Shown in pieces: positions 18,118-25,575 of a stretch of 64,000 nt of DNA (its first letter is position 1; each line of letters opens with the position of its first letter). Source of the DNA: Streptomyces calvus (lineage in GTDB: Bacteria > Actinomycetota > Actinomycetes > Streptomycetales > Streptomycetaceae); the NCBI RefSeq assembly GCF_006782915.1, contig NZ_VCNP01000056.1:186001-250000 (forward strand), in the 5' to 3' direction. Position numbers and translations under genes: made by a program. The notes beneath the pieces were generated by a model. That model was not told the DNA's origin. It was given only the letters and a program-made list of their open reading frames with translations, and did no database searches.

Positions 18118-18832
18118 TCTACGAGGGCGGCGCGGTGCCGGTCGGGTGCCGCGTCCCCGTCTCGCGACCTGCGGATCCTCCGCGCTGACCAGGCATTCGA
18201 ACCACATTACGCAGGTCAAACGACTGTTGACAGGCGGCCGCCGGGGGCCGGTAGGTTCGGCCGGGTCCACCACCGGACGCCCGACCGGGGCAGAACCTTC
18301 GGCCGCTCGTGTCGGCGCCGCTGGGTCAGGGACGGTGTGCCGCACCGGGGCACCGCCACTGGGAGCCAGGCTCAGCGCCCGCGCGGTACCGGGGGGACGT
18401 TCCAGCCGGTCGGGGAGGTGCGACCCCGGGTGGGGCCCGGGCGCTCAGTAGACAACGGCTTCAGGTCGATCCGCAGCCGGCGGATCCCGGGCCGGCCCGA
18501 AGGGCGCCGGGCCCCCATCCGCTGCGGCGCGCCGTCCCGCCGGCGCCCCGGCCGCACGCGTCCACCGGCGGGGGGGCGCCGCCGCACGACGTCAGCTCCT
18601 GAGTCCCGGCGTTTCGCGCCGCGGCCCGTTTCGCAGCCCGTCGCCGTGAACTCGCGGGCCGGAGCCGCCCGTTGGGGCTTTCGCCGGGGTGCCCGCCCGG
18701 GCCGCGCGCCGAAAGGGGCCTGTTCCTACCCGATCTTCGGGAAACGACACCACCATATGAAGGTCCTGTCACGTCATCGCAGGCCCGGAGCACTATGGTG
18801 GGACCCTGTGCACAGGACATGAAGGGGCAGCA
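18118..18832. other. 0.7-kb gene-poor interval with a promoter-like sequence
   Basis: No reading frame in this interval looks like a real protein; the open frames are Arg/Pro/Gly-rich and have poor codon bias. On the plus strand TTGACA (18227-18232) and TAGGTT (18252-18257) are separated by 19 bp, a plausible housekeeping promoter about 575 nt before ppm. A second -10-like TATGGT at 18794-18799, followed by the palindrome CCTGTGCACAGG (18805-18816), sits right before ppm. The interval may be a long leader or encode an RNA. Confidence 0.4.
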
Positions 18833-19639
18833 GTGAACGACGGCGACGGGACCCTCGCGGCAGGATCCCAGGGAAGGAACTTCGGCCCGCTCGGCACGGC
18901 TCTGGTGATCATTCCGACCTACAACGAGGCGGAGAACATCGGGGCGATCGTCGGCCGGGTGCGCGAGGCCGTTCCCGAGGCGCACGTCCTCGTGGCCGAC
19001 GACAACAGCCCCGACGGCACCGGCAAGCTCGCCGACGAACTGGCCGCCGTGGACGACCACGTCCAGGTGCTGCACCGCAAGGGCAAGGAGGGCCTGGGCG
19101 CGGCCTATCTCGCCGGCTTCCGCTGGGGCATGGAGCACGGCTACGGCGTACTGATCGAGATGGACGCCGACGGCTCCCACCAGCCCGAGGAACTGCCCCG
19201 TCTGCTGACCGCCCTCAAGGGCGCCGACCTGGTGCTCGGCTCGCGCTGGGTGCCGGGCGGCCGGGTGGTGAACTGGCCGAAGTCCCGGGAGTTCATCTCG
19301 CGCGGCGGCAGCCTCTACTCGCGCGTCGCCCTCGACCTGCCGCTGCGCGACATCACCGGCGGCTTCCGGGCCTTCCGCCGCGAGACCCTGGAGGGCCTCG
19401 GCCTGGACGACGTGGCCTCGCAGGGCTACTGCTTCCAGGTCGACCTGGCCCGCCGTGCGGTCAAGGCCGGCTACCACGTCGTCGAGGTGCCCATCACCTT
19501 CGTCGAGCGCGAACTCGGCGACTCCAAGATGAGCCGCGACATCCTCGTGGAGGCGCTGTGGCGGGTGACCGCGTGGGGCGTGGGGGAGCGGGTCGGCAAG
19601 GTCCTCGGCCGCGGCGACGACAAACAGGCCGGGGCCTGA
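18833..19639 (+). CDS. ppm1: Polyprenol monophosphomannose synthase
   Basis: A 268-aa GT2 glycosyltransferase of the dolichol-phosphate mannose synthase group, transferring mannose from GDP-mannose to polyprenyl phosphate for protein O-mannosylation. Motifs are LVIIPTYNEAENIGAIVGRV at the start, VADDNSPDGTG and IEMDADGSHQPEELPRLL with the catalytic DxD, then GGFRAFRRETLEGL. There is no C-terminal membrane domain; in actinobacteria the acyltransferase/membrane half (Lnt) is often separate. GTG 18833 follows GAAGGGG. It is followed by fxsA on the same strand. Confidence 0.93.
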   Translation: MNDGDGTLAAGSQGRNFGPLGTALVIIPTYNEAENIGAIVGRVREAVPEAHVLVADDNSPDGTGKLADELAAVDDHVQVLHRKGKEGLGAAYLAGFRWGMEHGYGVLIEMDADGSHQPEELPRLLTALKGADLVLGSRWVPGGRVVNWPKSREFISRGGSLYSRVALDLPLRDITGGFRAFRRETLEGLGLDDVASQGYCFQVDLARRAVKAGYHVVEVPITFVERELGDSKMSRDILVEALWRVTAWGVGERVGKVLGRGDDKQAGA

Positions 19640-19692
19640 CCGCCGCCTCACCCCTTATGCCCCGCTGAGCCGGGCCCAGGCACACTGGGAGC

Positions 19693-20274
19693 ATGACGAC
19701 TGGCGCTCAGACCCCTCACCCCGTCCGGCCCCGGCGCTCCCGGCTGCGCACCGTCCTGCCGCTGGGTTTCGCCGCGTGGCTCGTCCTGGAGATCTGGCTC
19801 CTCACGCTGGTCGCCGGGGCGTCGAACGGGCTGGTGGTCTTCCTGGTCCTGGTGGGCGGCCTGGTCCTCGGCTCGCTGGTCGTCAAGCGGGCCGGCCGGC
19901 GGGCCTTCGGGAACCTGACCGAGACGCTGCAACAGCAGCAGGGCGGCGTGACCGCCGCGGCCCGGCCGAACAGCGAGGGCAACGGCCTGACGATGCTGGG
20001 CGGGCTGCTGCTGATCATCCCCGGGCTCGTCTCCGACGCGCTGGGGCTGCTCCTGCTGGTGCCGCCGGTCCAGAAGGCCGTGAGCCGCTACGCCGAGCGG
20101 ACCTTCGAGCGCAAGCTGCGCGAGGCCGCGCAGGGCTCCCTCGGGGACGCCTTCCAGCAGGCCCGCATCCGCCGGCCCGACGGCAAGGTCGTCCAGGGCG
20201 AGGTCGTCCGGGACGAACCCTCGGGCGCGCCGGACGACGCCCCGCAGGATCCCCGCCCGCCGCTGACGCGCTGA
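19693..20274 (+). CDS. fxsA: FxsA family membrane protein
   Basis: A 193-aa membrane protein with a positively charged N-terminus (HPVRPRRSRLRTVLPL). Hydrophobic segments lie at about 19-35 and 36-56 and in the conserved FxsA centre (TMLGGLLLIIPGLVSDALGL, about 99-118). The C-terminal cytoplasmic tail is polar. E. coli FxsA (F exclusion suppressor) interacts with the phage T7 exclusion protein PifA; the role in Streptomyces is unknown. ATG 19693 follows GGGAG. It shares its position with ppm and converges on rbpA. Confidence 0.88.
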   Translation: MTTGAQTPHPVRPRRSRLRTVLPLGFAAWLVLEIWLLTLVAGASNGLVVFLVLVGGLVLGSLVVKRAGRRAFGNLTETLQQQQGGVTAAARPNSEGNGLTMLGGLLLIIPGLVSDALGLLLLVPPVQKAVSRYAERTFERKLREAAQGSLGDAFQQARIRRPDGKVVQGEVVRDEPSGAPDDAPQDPRPPLTR

Positions 20275-20321
20275 GACGCTACGGAACGAGGCGCCGGAAA
20301 AGGCGCACGGACAACGGAAAA

Positions 20322-20369
20322 GGCAAGGACCGCGGGCGCCGCATGTGTACGGCGCCCGCGGTCCTTGCC
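20322..20369. terminator. 20-bp perfect bidirectional terminator
   Basis: The 20 bases at 20322-20341 (GGCAAGGACCGCGGGCGCCG) pair exactly with 20350-20369 across an 8-nt loop, midway between the convergent fxsA and rbpA genes. It is the strongest perfect hairpin in the window. Confidence 0.85.
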
Positions 20370-20406
20370 GCTGTGCGTGGTGGTACTGCCCAGGTCCCCG
20401 CGGGGA

Positions 20407-20781
20407 TCAAGCCGACTTTCGGCTGTCCCGGGGGTGAACCGCGATGTTCATCGCACCGGAGCGCAGAACGGCGAGACGCTCCTCGAGGACCTCTTCGAGT
20501 TCCTCTCGGGTGCGCCGCTCCATCAGCATGTCCCAATGCGTACGCGCGGGCTTGGCCTTCTTCTCCTCGGGGCCGTCGCCGTCCACCAGGAGTGCCTGGG
20601 CACCGCAGACCTTGCACTCCCACTCCGGCGGGATCTCCGCCTCGACCGAGAAGGGCATCTCGAAGCGGTGCCCCTTCTCGCATGCGTACTCCACGGCCTG
20701 GCGCGGAGCCAGGTCGATGCCGCGGTCCGTCTCGTAGCTGGTCACCACGAGGCGCGTGCCGCGAAGAGCTCGCTCACTCAT
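20407..20781 (-). CDS. rbpA: RNA polymerase-binding protein RbpA
   Basis: RbpA binds RNA polymerase and group I/II sigma factors, stabilises the open complex and contributes to rifampicin tolerance. The 124-aa protein starts MSERALRGTRLVVTSYETD. Its core has the zinc cysteines C34, C56 and C59 (YACEKGHRFEMPF, WECKVCGAQALL), and its C-terminal sigma-interaction domain follows (TREELEEVLEERLAVLR). ATG 20781 lies eight bases after GGGAGG. A SigR-type promoter is found 62-87 nt upstream. The family assignment is essentially certain. Confidence 0.97.
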   Translation of the reverse strand: MSERALRGTRLVVTSYETDRGIDLAPRQAVEYACEKGHRFEMPFSVEAEIPPEWECKVCGAQALLVDGDGPEEKKAKPARTHWDMLMERRTREELEEVLEERLAVLRSGAMNIAVHPRDSRKSA

Positions 20782-20842
20782 GAATCGTGCCTCCCGGGCT
20801 TGTCGCCCACAGGACAGGTGTCGCTGTCGTCGTCATCCGGTC

Positions 20843-20868
20843 AACGTCCGGTCGGCGGTAAAGATTCC
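20843..20868 (-). promoter_or_regulatory. SigR-type promoter of rbpA
   Basis: On the minus strand GGAAT (20868-20864) and GTT (20845-20843) are separated by exactly 18 bp, the consensus GGAAT-N18-GTT of the thiol-oxidative-stress sigma factor SigR. rbpA is a known SigR target in S. coelicolor. The remaining 20869-21058 between here and the MFS stop contains no recognised feature. Confidence 0.8.
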
Positions 20869-21058
20869 CGTTCCGTGTCCCGTTCCGGGTCATGCGCGCC
20901 GTCGTAGCCGCAGCCTTGTCAACCAGTGCAGTACCCACCGGCGCCCGGTTTGTCACATCTGCTCCCAGATATGGCACAGCGTTTCGGCATCTTTGACGCG
21001 CAGTAACGGTACGCCTGGCAGGCCAAACGCGTACACTACAGCCCTTTCGTGCCGAGCG

Positions 21059-22405
21059 CTAAATCCGCTCGGGAACCGGGTTGCCCGCGTCGGCCACGGC
21101 CCGCCGCACCGGCACCCGCGCGAGCAGGACGAATCCCAGCACGAAGAAGCCCACCAGGGAAATGATCGCGTCCCGGTAGCTGCCCGTCAGCTGGTAGGTG
21201 AGGCCGAACAGCAGCGGTCCCAGCCAGCTCATCCCGCGGTCGCTCAGCTCGTACGCCGCGAAGTACTCGGCCTCCTTGCCGGGCGGGACGAGGTGGGAGA
21301 AGAGCGAGCGGGACAGCGCCTGGCTGCCGCCGAGGACCAGGCCGATCCCGCCGGCCAGCACGAAGAACCACACCGGGGCCCCGGCGGGCAGGAAGTACCC
21401 GGCGGCCAGCGTCACGGTCCAGGCCACCAGGGAGCCGAGGATCGCGCGCTTGGCCCCGAAGCGCCGGGCCAGCCGGCCCAGGGCCAGCGCGCCCGCCACC
21501 GCAAGTACCTGCACCAGCAGCACGGCGACGATGAGCGTCGACTGCCCGAGCCCCAGTTCCTCCGAGCCGTACACCGACGCCTGGGAGATCACCGTCTGGA
21601 TGCCGTCGTTGTAGACCAGGTACGCGAGCAGGAACGCGAGCGTCAGCGGGTGCCCGCGCATGTCGCGGACGGTCGCCGCGAGCTGCCGGAACCCCGGCAG
21701 GGCCGCCTCCCGCGCCGGGGCCCGGCGGTCGCGCAGCCTGCGCAGCGGCACCAGGGCGAAGGCGCCCCACCACAGTCCGGCCGAGGCCAGGCAGATGCGC
21801 ACCGCCATGCCCTCGGAGAGGCCGAAGTCGTCGTGGCCCGTGTAGAGGACGAGGTTCACGACCAGGACCAGCGCCCCGGCCGCGTACCCGAACGCCCACC
21901 CGCGCGAGGACACCGCGTCGCGCTCCTCGGGCGGGGCGATCTGCGGCAGGTAGGAGTTGTAGAGCATCATCGCGACGGACTGCGCCGCGTTGGCCACCAC
22001 CAGCAGCGCCCCGCCCAGCAGATAGCGCTCGCCGTCGAGGAAGAACATCCCCGCCGTGGCCGCGGCGCCGGTGTAGGCGGCGGCCGCGAGCAGCGGCTTC
22101 TTGCGCCCGGTGCGGTCGGCGGCGGCCCCCACCAGCGGCATCACCAGCACGGCCAGCACCACCGACAGGGAGACCGTGTACGCGAAGAAGGACCCCGCCC
22201 GCACGGGTATGCCCAGCGGGTGGACGAAGCCGTCCGCGTCCGCCGCCGCCTCGGCCACGGACGTCAGATAGGGGCCGAGGAACACGGTGAGCACGCTCGT
22301 GGAGTACACCGAGCACGCCCAGTCGTAGAAGTACCAGCCGCGCTGCTCGCGCCGCCGTTCGGCGGCCTCGTCCCCCGCAGGCGACCGCACGGTGTCGGTG
22401 TCCAC
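21059..22405 (-). CDS. MFS transporter of the UMF1/Atg22-like group
   Basis: A 448-aa integral membrane protein with about 12 hydrophobic helices. The YFYDWACSVYSTSVLTVFLGPYLT opening is characteristic of the UMF1/Atg22-like major-facilitator subgroup, whose eukaryotic members are vacuolar amino-acid effluxers. The loop between helices 2 and 3 carries ADRTGRKKPLL, the MFS motif A. Start GTG 22405 follows GAGGGG. It is last in a likely yczE-GDPD-MFS operon, with a 49-nt gap after the GDPD gene. The substrate is unknown; export of amino acids or a phosphodiester breakdown product is speculative. Confidence 0.85.
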   Translation of the reverse strand: MDTDTVRSPAGDEAAERRREQRGWYFYDWACSVYSTSVLTVFLGPYLTSVAEAAADADGFVHPLGIPVRAGSFFAYTVSLSVVLAVLVMPLVGAAADRTGRKKPLLAAAAYTGAAATAGMFFLDGERYLLGGALLVVANAAQSVAMMLYNSYLPQIAPPEERDAVSSRGWAFGYAAGALVLVVNLVLYTGHDDFGLSEGMAVRICLASAGLWWGAFALVPLRRLRDRRAPAREAALPGFRQLAATVRDMRGHPLTLAFLLAYLVYNDGIQTVISQASVYGSEELGLGQSTLIVAVLLVQVLAVAGALALGRLARRFGAKRAILGSLVAWTVTLAAGYFLPAGAPVWFFVLAGGIGLVLGGSQALSRSLFSHLVPPGKEAEYFAAYELSDRGMSWLGPLLFGLTYQLTGSYRDAIISLVGFFVLGFVLLARVPVRRAVADAGNPVPERI

Positions 22406-22454
22406 CCGTGCCCCTCGCTTCCCCGTGATCGCGCCAGGGCACGGGCAGGGGCCG

Positions 22455-23222
22455 TCAGACCCAGGTGCCGCGGTCCTCCATGACCTTGCGCAGTGTGTCG
22501 ATGTGATCGGTCATGATGCCATCCACACCGAGGTCCAGGAGCCGGTGCATCCGATCCGCCTCGTTGATCGTCCATACATGTACCTGCAGCCCGCGCGCGT
22601 GCGCGGCCCGCACGAAGCGGTGGTCCACCACCTGGATGCCGGACTGCTCCTGAGGGACCTGGGCGGCGACGGCCGACCGGCGCACCGTGGCGGGCAGCCC
22701 CCAGGACCGCAGCCGCAGGTTCAGCACGCCCCGGGTGCCGTACGAGGTCGCCAGGCGGGGGCCCGCCAGCCGCTGCGCGCGCACGATGCGGGCCTCGGAG
22801 AACGAGCCGAGGCAGATCCGGTCCCAGCAGTCGGTGCGCTCGACGAGGTCGAGGAAGGGCAGCAGGGCCGGTTCGGCCTTCACGTCGACGTTCCAGCGGA
22901 CCTCGGGGAAGGTCTCCAGGAGCTCCTCGAACAGCGGGACCGGTTCCTCGCCCGCCACGCGGGCCTGCGCCACCTCACGCCACGGCAGGTCGGCGATCCG
23001 GCCGGCGCCGTCCGTCACCCGGTCCAGGGTCGCGTCGTGGAAGGCGACCAGCCGTCCGTCGCGGGTGGCGTGGACGTCGGTCTCGATGTACCGGTAGCCG
23101 GTCTCCACGGCGCGCCGGAACTGCCGGACGGTGTTCTCCAGACCGTCCGCCGCCCCGCCCCGGTGGGCGAAGGGGATCGGGCCGGGGTGGTCGAGGTAGG
23201 GGTGGCGTATCCGCGAGGTCAC
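22455..23222 (-). CDS. Glycerophosphodiester phosphodiesterase
   Basis: A 255-aa GDPD that would hydrolyse glycerophosphodiesters to glycerol-3-phosphate and an alcohol. The catalytic pair is in FAHRGGAADGLENT (H20-R21, E29-N30). The metal residues are in YIETDVHATRDG and FHDATLDRVT, and the barrel ends in VDGIMTDHIDTL. There is no signal peptide, so it acts in the cytoplasm. GTG 23222 overlaps the stop of the preceding yczE gene by four bases (GTGA), indicating coupling and fixing the start. Longer frames extending to 23960 run through yczE and are rejected. Confidence 0.92.
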   Translation of the reverse strand: MTSRIRHPYLDHPGPIPFAHRGGAADGLENTVRQFRRAVETGYRYIETDVHATRDGRLVAFHDATLDRVTDGAGRIADLPWREVAQARVAGEEPVPLFEELLETFPEVRWNVDVKAEPALLPFLDLVERTDCWDRICLGSFSEARIVRAQRLAGPRLATSYGTRGVLNLRLRSWGLPATVRRSAVAAQVPQEQSGIQVVDHRFVRAAHARGLQVHVWTINEADRMHRLLDLGVDGIMTDHIDTLRKVMEDRGTWV

Positions 23223-23884
23223 GGACGCAGTATGGCCCGGCGGGGTTGACCGGTGGCAACGACCGTGCTGCCGTCGGATGCCGGGCGAACGGCGAACATG
23301 CGCAGGAACAGCTGCGCGAGCGGGCCGATCGTCACCGCGTACAGCAGGGTGCCGATGCCGACCGTGCCGCCCAGGAGGAAGCCCGTGACCACCACCGTGA
23401 TCTCGATGGCGGTACGGACCAGCCGGATCGACACGCCCGTGCGCCGGTTCAGTCCCGTCATCAGGCCGTCGCGCGGCCCCGCTCCGAAGCGGGCCGCGAT
23501 GTACAGCCCGGTCGCCGCGCCGTTCAGCACGATCCCCGCCGCCATCGCCAGGACGCGGACGGCGGGAGCGTGCGCGTCCGGCACCACGGCGAGCGTCGCG
23601 TCCATCGCCGCGCCGATCACCAGGACGTTGGAGACCGTGCCCAGCCCCGGGCGCTGACGCAGCGGGATCCACAGCAGCAGCACCACCGCGCCCACCACGG
23701 TCAGCACCACCCCCATCGACAGCCCCGTCCGCTCGGACAGGCCCTGGTGCAGCACGTTCCACGGCTCCAGTCCGAGGCCCGACCGCACGAGCAGCGCCGA
23801 GCTCGCGCCGTACAGCACCAGTCCGGCGTACAGCTGGAACAGCCGCCGCGCGAGACGGTCGTGCCGGGACGAGAACCTGGCCAT
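23219..23884 (-). CDS. YczE/YitT-like membrane protein
   Basis: A 221-aa membrane protein with about five helices (LFQLYAGLVLYGASSALLV, GVVLTVVGAVVLLLWIPL, VLAMAAGIVLNGAATGLYIA, TAIEITVVVTGFLLGG, LYAVTIGPLAQLFLRMF) and the GPRDGLMTGLNRRTG loop typical of the YczE family. ATG 23884 is chosen; further upstream frames overlap the regulatory region. The gene is divergent from a MocR regulator, the arrangement known for yczR-yczE pairs in other bacteria. It is coupled to the GDPD gene. The transported substrate, if any, is unknown. Confidence 0.85.
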   Translation of the reverse strand: MARFSSRHDRLARRLFQLYAGLVLYGASSALLVRSGLGLEPWNVLHQGLSERTGLSMGVVLTVVGAVVLLLWIPLRQRPGLGTVSNVLVIGAAMDATLAVVPDAHAPAVRVLAMAAGIVLNGAATGLYIAARFGAGPRDGLMTGLNRRTGVSIRLVRTAIEITVVVTGFLLGGTVGIGTLLYAVTIGPLAQLFLRMFAVRPASDGSTVVATGQPRRAILRP

Positions 23885-23906
23885 GGAGTGCCCCCTGGTG
23901 GTGGAA

Positions 23907-23980
23907 GTGGACCGATGCATGACACCCTGTGGCTTGGCCGCCGATGTCATCCATGGCCAATCAGGGGAAGGTGGACTGAT
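23907..23980. promoter_or_regulatory. Direct repeats in the yczE/MocR divergent region
   Basis: GTGGACCGAT (23907-23916) and GTGGACTGAT (23971-23980) match at 9 of 10 bases and are 64 bp apart, about six helical turns. MocR dimers typically recognise widely spaced direct repeats, so these are candidate sites for the divergent regulator. Confidence 0.4.
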
Positions 23981-23984
23981 TCTC

Positions 23985-25484
23985 ATGGCGCAGTGGACCT
24001 CCGCGGTGGGCGCGGCGCAGCTCGCCCGGCTGCTCAAGTCCCAGCAGGACCGGCCCGCCGGCCCCGGCACCCGCCGCCCGCCCGCCTACCGCGCCCTCGC
24101 CGACGGCATCCGCCTGCTCGTGCTCGAAGGACGGGTGCCGGTCGCCGCGCGGCTGCCCGCCGAGCGCGAACTGGCCCTGTCGCTGTCCGTGAGCCGCACC
24201 ACCGTCGCCGCCGCCTACGAGGCGCTGCGCACCGAGGGGTTCCTGGAGTCGCGGCGCGGCGCCGGCAGCTGGACCGCGGTCCCGGCCGGCAATCCGCTGC
24301 CCGCACGCGGGCTGGAACCGCTGCCGCCCGAGGCCCTCGGCTCGCTGATCGATCTCGGCTGCGCCGCCCTGCCCGCGCCCGAGCCCTGGCTGACCCGTGC
24401 CGTCCAGGGCGCCCTGGAGGAGCTGCCGCCGTACGCGCACACCCACGGCGACTATCCCGCCGGGCTGCCCGCGCTGCGCTCGATGATCGCCGAGCGCTAC
24501 ACCGCGCGGGGCATACCGACCATGCCCGAGCAGATCATGGTGACGACGGGCGCCATGGGCGCCATCGACGCCATCTGCCACCTCTTCGGCGGGCGCGGGG
24601 AGCGCATCGCCGTCGAGTCGCCCTCCTACGCCAACATCCTCCAGCTGATGCGGGAGGCCGGGGCCCGGCTGGTGCCCGTGGCCATGGCGGAGGGGCTGTC
24701 CGGCTGGGACCTGGACCGCTGGCGCCAGGTGCTGCGCGAGGCGGCGCCGCGCATCGCCTACGTAGTGGCCGACTTCCACAACCCGACCGGCGCCCTCGCC
24801 GACGACGACCAGCGGCGCCGCCTGGTCGACGCGGCGCGCTCGGCGGGCACGGTGCTGGTCGCCGACGAGACCATGAGCGAGCTGTGGCTCGACCCCGACG
24901 TGCGGATGCCGCGCCCGGTGTGCGCCTTCGACCCGGCCGGCTCCACCGTGGTCACGGTCGGCTCGGCCAGCAAGGCGTTCTGGGCCGGGATGCGCATCGG
25001 CTGGGTGCGCGCGGCACCGGACGTGATCCGCAGCCTCGTCGCCGCACGCGCGTACGCCGACCTGGGCACGCCCGTACTGGAGCAGCTCGCCGTGAACTGG
25101 CTGTTCGGCACCGGCGGCTGGGAGCAGGCGGTGGAGGTGCGGCGCACCCAGGCCCGGCAGAACCGGGACGAGCTGGTGCGCGCCGTGCGGCGGGAGCTGC
25201 CCGACTGGGAGTTCGAGGTACCGCGCGGCGGGCTCACGCTGTGGGTGCGCACCGGGGGCCTCTCCGGCTCGCGGCTCGCCGAGGCGGGCGAGCGGGTCGG
25301 CGTACGGGTGCCGTCCGGGCCGCGCTTCGGGGTCGACGGGGCGTTCGAGGGGTATGTGCGGCTGCCGTTCACCGTGGGTGGTGCCGTGGCCGAGGAGGCG
25401 GCGGTGCGGCTGGCCGCGGCGGCCCGGCTGGTGGAGACCGGCGGGACGTCGGGGGCGGAGGCGCCGCGGACCTTCGTGGCCTAG
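23985..25484 (+). CDS. MocR/PdxR-type regulator (GntR HTH fused to aminotransferase fold)
   Basis: A 499-aa chimeric regulator. The N-terminal GntR winged helix is at about 27-95 (YRALADGIRLLVLEGRVPV, LSVSRTTVAAAYEALRTEGFL). A Gly/Pro linker leads to a fold-type I aminotransferase domain with NPTGALADDDQRRRLV, an Asp in VADETMSELWLD, and the PLP-binding Lys K330 in SASKAFWAGMRIGW. Position next to yczE suggests the YczR subgroup. ATG 23985 is preceded by GGAAGGTGG at a rather long distance. It probably represses or activates the divergent operon in response to a PLP-amino-acid adduct. Confidence 0.9.
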   Translation: MAQWTSAVGAAQLARLLKSQQDRPAGPGTRRPPAYRALADGIRLLVLEGRVPVAARLPAERELALSLSVSRTTVAAAYEALRTEGFLESRRGAGSWTAVPAGNPLPARGLEPLPPEALGSLIDLGCAALPAPEPWLTRAVQGALEELPPYAHTHGDYPAGLPALRSMIAERYTARGIPTMPEQIMVTTGAMGAIDAICHLFGGRGERIAVESPSYANILQLMREAGARLVPVAMAEGLSGWDLDRWRQVLREAAPRIAYVVADFHNPTGALADDDQRRRLVDAARSAGTVLVADETMSELWLDPDVRMPRPVCAFDPAGSTVVTVGSASKAFWAGMRIGWVRAAPDVIRSLVAARAYADLGTPVLEQLAVNWLFGTGGWEQAVEVRRTQARQNRDELVRAVRRELPDWEFEVPRGGLTLWVRTGGLSGSRLAEAGERVGVRVPSGPRFGVDGAFEGYVRLPFTVGGAVAEEAAVRLAAAARLVETGGTSGAEAPRTFVA

Positions 25485-25566
25485 CGCCGGCCGTCCGGGG
25501 CCGGCTGTGCGGCGCGGCGCCGTCCGTGCGGGGCCGGCTGTGCGGCGCTGCGCCGGTCGTGCGGGA
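25484..25566. repeat. 33-bp tandem repeat, about 2.5 copies
   Basis: Units at 25501-25533 and 25534-25566 both begin CCGGCTGTGCGGCGC and end in a CGTGCGGG-type motif. A partial unit precedes them from 25484. They fill the gap between the convergent MocR and FtsK-like genes. The DNA is GC-rich and has no coding signal. Confidence 0.7.
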
Positions 25567-25575
25567 TCGATGCAG

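Noticed and set aside
18337..18822. 161-codon plus-strand frame in the gap before ppm
   Set aside because: Arg/Pro/Gly-rich with no domain or ribosome site and third-position composition unlike real genes here.
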